Below are positions 61,130-64,000 of a stretch of 64,000 nt of DNA, piece by piece. Position 1 is the first letter of the stretch. Each line of letters begins with the position of its first letter. The DNA comes from Pseudomonas sp. RGM2987 (GTDB lineage Bacteria; Pseudomonadota; Gammaproteobacteria; Pseudomonadales; Pseudomonadaceae). The stretch covers positions 1 through 64,000 of the forward strand of contig NZ_JALJDX010000204.1 of NCBI RefSeq assembly GCF_022952855.1, in the 5' to 3' direction. Below the pieces are notes generated by a model that saw only the letters and a list, made by a program, of their open reading frames with translations, ran no database searches and was not told the origin of the DNA. Position numbers and translations under genes: made by a program.

Positions 61130-61894
61130 ATGTCATTGCCCACGCTCCTGACCCAACACATCGTCCGGCGCCCCCAACGCATCGCGCTGCTGCAACACAT
61201 CGCCGAGCAGGGCTCGATCACCCGCGCCGCCAAGAGCGCGGGCCTGAGCTACAAGGCGGCCTGGGACGCCATCGATGAGTTGAACAACCTGGCGGACAGC
61301 CCCTTGGTGGAGCGCAGCATCGGCGGCAAGGGCGGTGGTGGCGCCAGGCTGTCGGACGAGGGGCAACGCGTGCTGCGTCTCTACCAGCGCTTGCAGACCT
61401 TGCAGGCGCAGTTGCTCGAAGCCAGCGAAGACGCCGGCGACCTGGGCCTGCTGGGTCGCCTGATGCTGCGCACCAGTGCGCGCAATCAACTGCATGGCAA
61501 GGTCCTGGAGATTCAAGCCCAGGGCCACAATGACCGGGTGCGCCTGGAGCTGGCCCGAGGCCTGGTCATCGAAGCGCGGATCACCCATGACAGCACCGTG
61601 CGCCTGGAACTTGGAATCGGCACCGACGTGGTTGCACTGATCAAGGCCGGCTGGCTGGAATTACACGCGCTCGAGGAGCCGGATACATCCGGGAACAACG
61701 TCCTGCAAGGCGTGATCGAGCACATCGCCGCTGCCGAGGACGGCCCCAGTGAAGTGCGCATCGGCCTGCCCAATGGCCAGACCCTGTGTGCCCTGGCCGA
61801 CCCGCTCCAGTTGCGCAGCCGAAACCTGGCGACCGGCTCGGCGGTGCAAGTGCGGTTTTCCCCGACAAATGTATTGCTCGGCACCCAGTTGTAG
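61130..61894 (+). CDS. modE: ModE-like molybdate-responsive regulator
   Basis: 254 residues. N-terminal winged HTH (GSITRAAKSAGLSYKAAWDA) with the ModE hallmark GGKGGGGARLSDEG, then two Mop/TOBE repeats starting at RNQLHGKVLEI and NNVLQGVIEHI, which bind molybdate. The ATG at 61130 lacks a good ribosome site; the frame extends upstream into the comF end. ModE normally represses molybdate uptake genes, none of which are in the window. Confidence 0.82.
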   Translation: MSLPTLLTQHIVRRPQRIALLQHIAEQGSITRAAKSAGLSYKAAWDAIDELNNLADSPLVERSIGGKGGGGARLSDEGQRVLRLYQRLQTLQAQLLEASEDAGDLGLLGRLMLRTSARNQLHGKVLEIQAQGHNDRVRLELARGLVIEARITHDSTVRLELGIGTDVVALIKAGWLELHALEEPDTSGNNVLQGVIEHIAAAEDGPSEVRIGLPNGQTLCALADPLQLRSRNLATGSAVQVRFSPTNVLLGTQL

Positions 61895-61960
61895 CGGGTT
61901 GCAACAATAGTTTCATCGGCTCCCTTTAAGGTGACTGCCAAAACCAGCAGGGAGCCTGAA

Positions 61961-63865
61961 ATGAGCCTATTAGAAGAAAACCAATCCACCGACCTGGAAA
62001 AAATCGTCGGCCTGAGCCGTCGTAGCTTCATCAGCGCCGGCGCCCTGTGCGGCGCGGCGATGTTCCTGGGCGGCAACCTGCTGAGCCGCAGCGTCCTCGC
62101 CGCCGCCGTGAGCGAAGGCAACAGCCGGCTGCTGGGCTTCAAGAGCATCGCTGCCGCGACGACCGACACCATCACCCTGCCGCCAGGCTACAAATCCTCG
62201 GTGCTGATCAGTTGGGGCCAGCCGCTGAAGAAAAATGCACCGGCCTTCGACCCCAGCGGCAACGGCACCGCCCGCGCCCAGGAAGTGCAGTTCGGCGACA
62301 ACAACGACGGCATGAGCTTGTTCCCGTTCCCCGGCGACAACAATCGGGCGCTGATGGCGATCAACAACGAATACACCAATTACCGCTACCTCTTCCCCCA
62401 CGGCGGCCAACCGCAATCGGCTGAAGACGTACACAAGGCCCAGGCCAGTGAGGGCGTGTCGGTGATTGAGGTCCAGCGTCGCCGTGGCGGCCAGTGGCAG
62501 TTCGTCCAGGAGTCGCGCTACAACCGGCGGATCCACGGCAACACGCCGATCCGCCTGCGCGGCCCGGCCGCCGGTCACGACCTGCTGAAAACCAGCGCCG
62601 ACAAGAGCGGCAAGAAAGTGCTGGGGACGTTCCAGAACTGCGCCAACGGCATGACGCCGTGGGGCACTTACCTGACCTGCGAAGAGAACTTCACCGACTG
62701 CTTTGGCAGCAGCCAGTCCGACCTGCAGTTCGATGAAGCGCAAAAGCGCTACGGCGCCACCGTCACCAGTCGCGAGATCAACTGGCACCTGCACGATCCA
62801 CGCTTCGACCTGGCGAAGAACCCCAACGAACTCAATCGCCACGGTTGGGTGGTGGAAATCGACCCGTTCGATCCGGACGCAACGCCAGTGAAACGTACCG
62901 CCCTGGGCCGCTTCAAACATGAAAACGCCGCCCTGGCGCAGACCAATGACGGTCGCGCCGTGGTGTACATGGGCGACGACGAGCGTGGCGAGTTCATCTA
63001 CAAGTTCGTCAGCCGCGAGCGCATCAACCATCGCAATGCCAAGGCCAACCGCAACCTGCTGGACCATGGCACCTTGTACGTGGCGCGCTTCGATGCCGGC
63101 GACGGCAACCCGGACCATCCCAAAGGCAAGGGCCAGTGGATCGAGCTGACCCACGGCAAGAACGGTCTCGACGCCAGCAGCGGCTTCGCCGACCAGGCTG
63201 AAATCCTGATCCACGCACGCCTGGCCGCCAGTGCCGTCGGGGCCACGCGCATGGACCGTCCAGAGTGGATCGTGGTCAGCCCCAAGGACGGCCAGGTCTA
63301 TTGCACCCTGACCAACAACTCCAAGCGTGGCGAAGACGGCCAACCGGTGGACGGGCCGAACCCACGGGCCAAGAACGTCTACGGCCAGATCCTGCGCTGG
63401 CGCACCGACCGCGACGACCACGCGTCCAAGACGTTCTCCTGGGACCTGTTCGTGGTCGCCGGCAACCCGACGGTGCACGCCGGCACGCCGAAAGCCGGTT
63501 CGTCCAACATCAATGCGCAAAACATGTTCAACAGCCCCGATGGCCTGGGCTTCGACAAGGCCGGCCGGTTGTGGATCCTCACCGATGGCGACTCCAGCAA
63601 TGCGGGTGATTTCGCCGGCATGGGCAACAACCAGATGCTGTGTGCCGACCCCGACAGCGGTGAAATCCGCCGGTTCATGGTCGGGCCGGTGGGCTGCGAG
63701 GTAACCGGGATCAGCTTCGCCCCGGACCAGAAGGCCTTGTTCGTCGGGATCCAGCATCCAGGGGAAAACGGCGGCTCGACCTTCCCCGAGCATCTGCCCA
63801 ACGGCAAGCCGCGCTCGTCGGTGATGGTGATTACCCGTGAGGATGGCGGGGTGATCGGCGCCTGA
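61961..63865 (+). CDS. phoX: PhoX-family phosphatase, Tat-exported
   Basis: 634 residues from ATG 61961 (GGGAG upstream). A twin-arginine signal (LSRRSFISAGALCGAAMFLG, about 29-48) leads into a DUF839/PhoX propeller: TPWGTYLTCEENF supplies metal-site Glu, FKHENAALAQTNDGRAVVYM and SSNINAQNMFNSPDGLGFDK are typical. PhoX enzymes are calcium/iron alkaline phosphatases secreted under phosphate starvation. I could not find a convincing Pho box upstream, so phosphate control is not shown by the sequence. Confidence 0.85.
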   Translation: MSLLEENQSTDLEKIVGLSRRSFISAGALCGAAMFLGGNLLSRSVLAAAVSEGNSRLLGFKSIAAATTDTITLPPGYKSSVLISWGQPLKKNAPAFDPSGNGTARAQEVQFGDNNDGMSLFPFPGDNNRALMAINNEYTNYRYLFPHGGQPQSAEDVHKAQASEGVSVIEVQRRRGGQWQFVQESRYNRRIHGNTPIRLRGPAAGHDLLKTSADKSGKKVLGTFQNCANGMTPWGTYLTCEENFTDCFGSSQSDLQFDEAQKRYGATVTSREINWHLHDPRFDLAKNPNELNRHGWVVEIDPFDPDATPVKRTALGRFKHENAALAQTNDGRAVVYMGDDERGEFIYKFVSRERINHRNAKANRNLLDHGTLYVARFDAGDGNPDHPKGKGQWIELTHGKNGLDASSGFADQAEILIHARLAASAVGATRMDRPEWIVVSPKDGQVYCTLTNNSKRGEDGQPVDGPNPRAKNVYGQILRWRTDRDDHASKTFSWDLFVVAGNPTVHAGTPKAGSSNINAQNMFNSPDGLGFDKAGRLWILTDGDSSNAGDFAGMGNNQMLCADPDSGEIRRFMVGPVGCEVTGISFAPDQKALFVGIQHPGENGGSTFPEHLPNGKPRSSVMVITREDGGVIGA

Positions 63866-63874
63866 GTCATTCTT

Positions 63875-63969
63875 TGTGGCGAGGGAGCTTGCTCCCGCTT
63901 GAGCGCGCAGCGGTCATCATCAAGCATGCGACCGCTGCGCGGCCGAGCGGGAGCAAGCTCCCTCGCCAC
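63875..63969. repeat. REP-like pair (family B)
   Basis: Inverted copies of GTGGCGAGGGAGCTTGCTCC with inner arms GCGCAGCGGTC and GACCGCTGCGC, nine bases after the phoX stop; a possible transcript end. Confidence 0.8.
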
Positions 63970-64000
63970 AGGACCCGGTCCAAGTCTGATCAATCAATTC

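Noticed and set aside
61895..61960. Pho box upstream of phoX
   Set aside because: No pair of CTGTCAT-like repeats with the right spacing on either strand.

Overview
The window is chromosomal DNA from a fluorescent Pseudomonas, most likely of the P. fluorescens group. The evidence is the high G+C and C-ending codon use, the gene order agtRS-DUF3530-djlA-murU-amgK-lptD-surA-pdxA-rsmA-apaGH-glpE-prkA-yeaH-spoVR-cca-folKB-plsY-tsaD-rpsU-dnaG-rpoD-rmcA (the order I recall from P. aeruginosa, PA0601 back to PA0575), davBA next to a pqq operon as in P. putida, and many intergenic REP hairpins of two pseudomonad families. No phage, insertion sequence, CRISPR array or rRNA is visible. Nearly all of it is core genome.

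Layout. 1-3.2 kb: a NarL-type response regulator and its hybrid periplasmic-binding/PAS sensor kinase (AgtR/AgtS-like, 5-aminovalerate/GABA sensing by synteny). 3.3-7 kb: a DUF3530 exported protein, then leftward djlA, murU and amgK (J-domain protein and cell-wall sugar recycling). 7-14.7 kb: rightward envelope/housekeeping run lptD-surA-pdxA-rsmA-apaG-apaH-glpE with overlapping junctions. 15-19.9 kb: the stress-linked trio prkA-yeaH-spoVR. 19.9-24.3 kb: cca, folK/folB, plsY, tsaD and rpsU. 24.7-32.5 kb: dnaG, rpoD, the c-di-GMP regulator rmcA and a CAT-anticodon tRNA.

32.6-36.6 kb is the least conserved-looking part: an 840-codon frame for an uncharacterised membrane protein without an obvious start codon, an Lrp-type regulator and a HigBA-like toxin-antitoxin pair. 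36.6-39.1 kb: davBA, converting lysine to 5-aminovalerate. 39.2-47 kb: pqqF-pqqA-B-C-D-E plus a translationally coupled S9 peptidase. 47.1-55.6 kb: a Pmp3-like peptide, three paralogous ~600-residue acyl-CoA dehydrogenases interrupted by a membrane diguanylate cyclase, and a 98-residue protein resembling the C-terminal end of flagellar rod/hook proteins. 55.7-60.2 kb: biotin operon bioB-F-H-C-D. 60.3-64 kb: comF-like phosphoribosyltransferase, ModE-like regulator and a Tat-exported PhoX-type phosphatase.

How genes connect: DavB/DavA make 5-aminovalerate, the likely signal of AgtS at the other end of the window; RmcA and the GGDEF protein both feed c-di-GMP; the third acyl-CoA dehydrogenase has a near-consensus promoter overlapped by two PsrA-like fatty-acid-responsive boxes. 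I did not find a clearly new multi-gene system. The best leads are the 840-codon protein, the flagellin-like orphan, the regulatory palindromes around the dehydrogenases and the poorly understood prkA trio.
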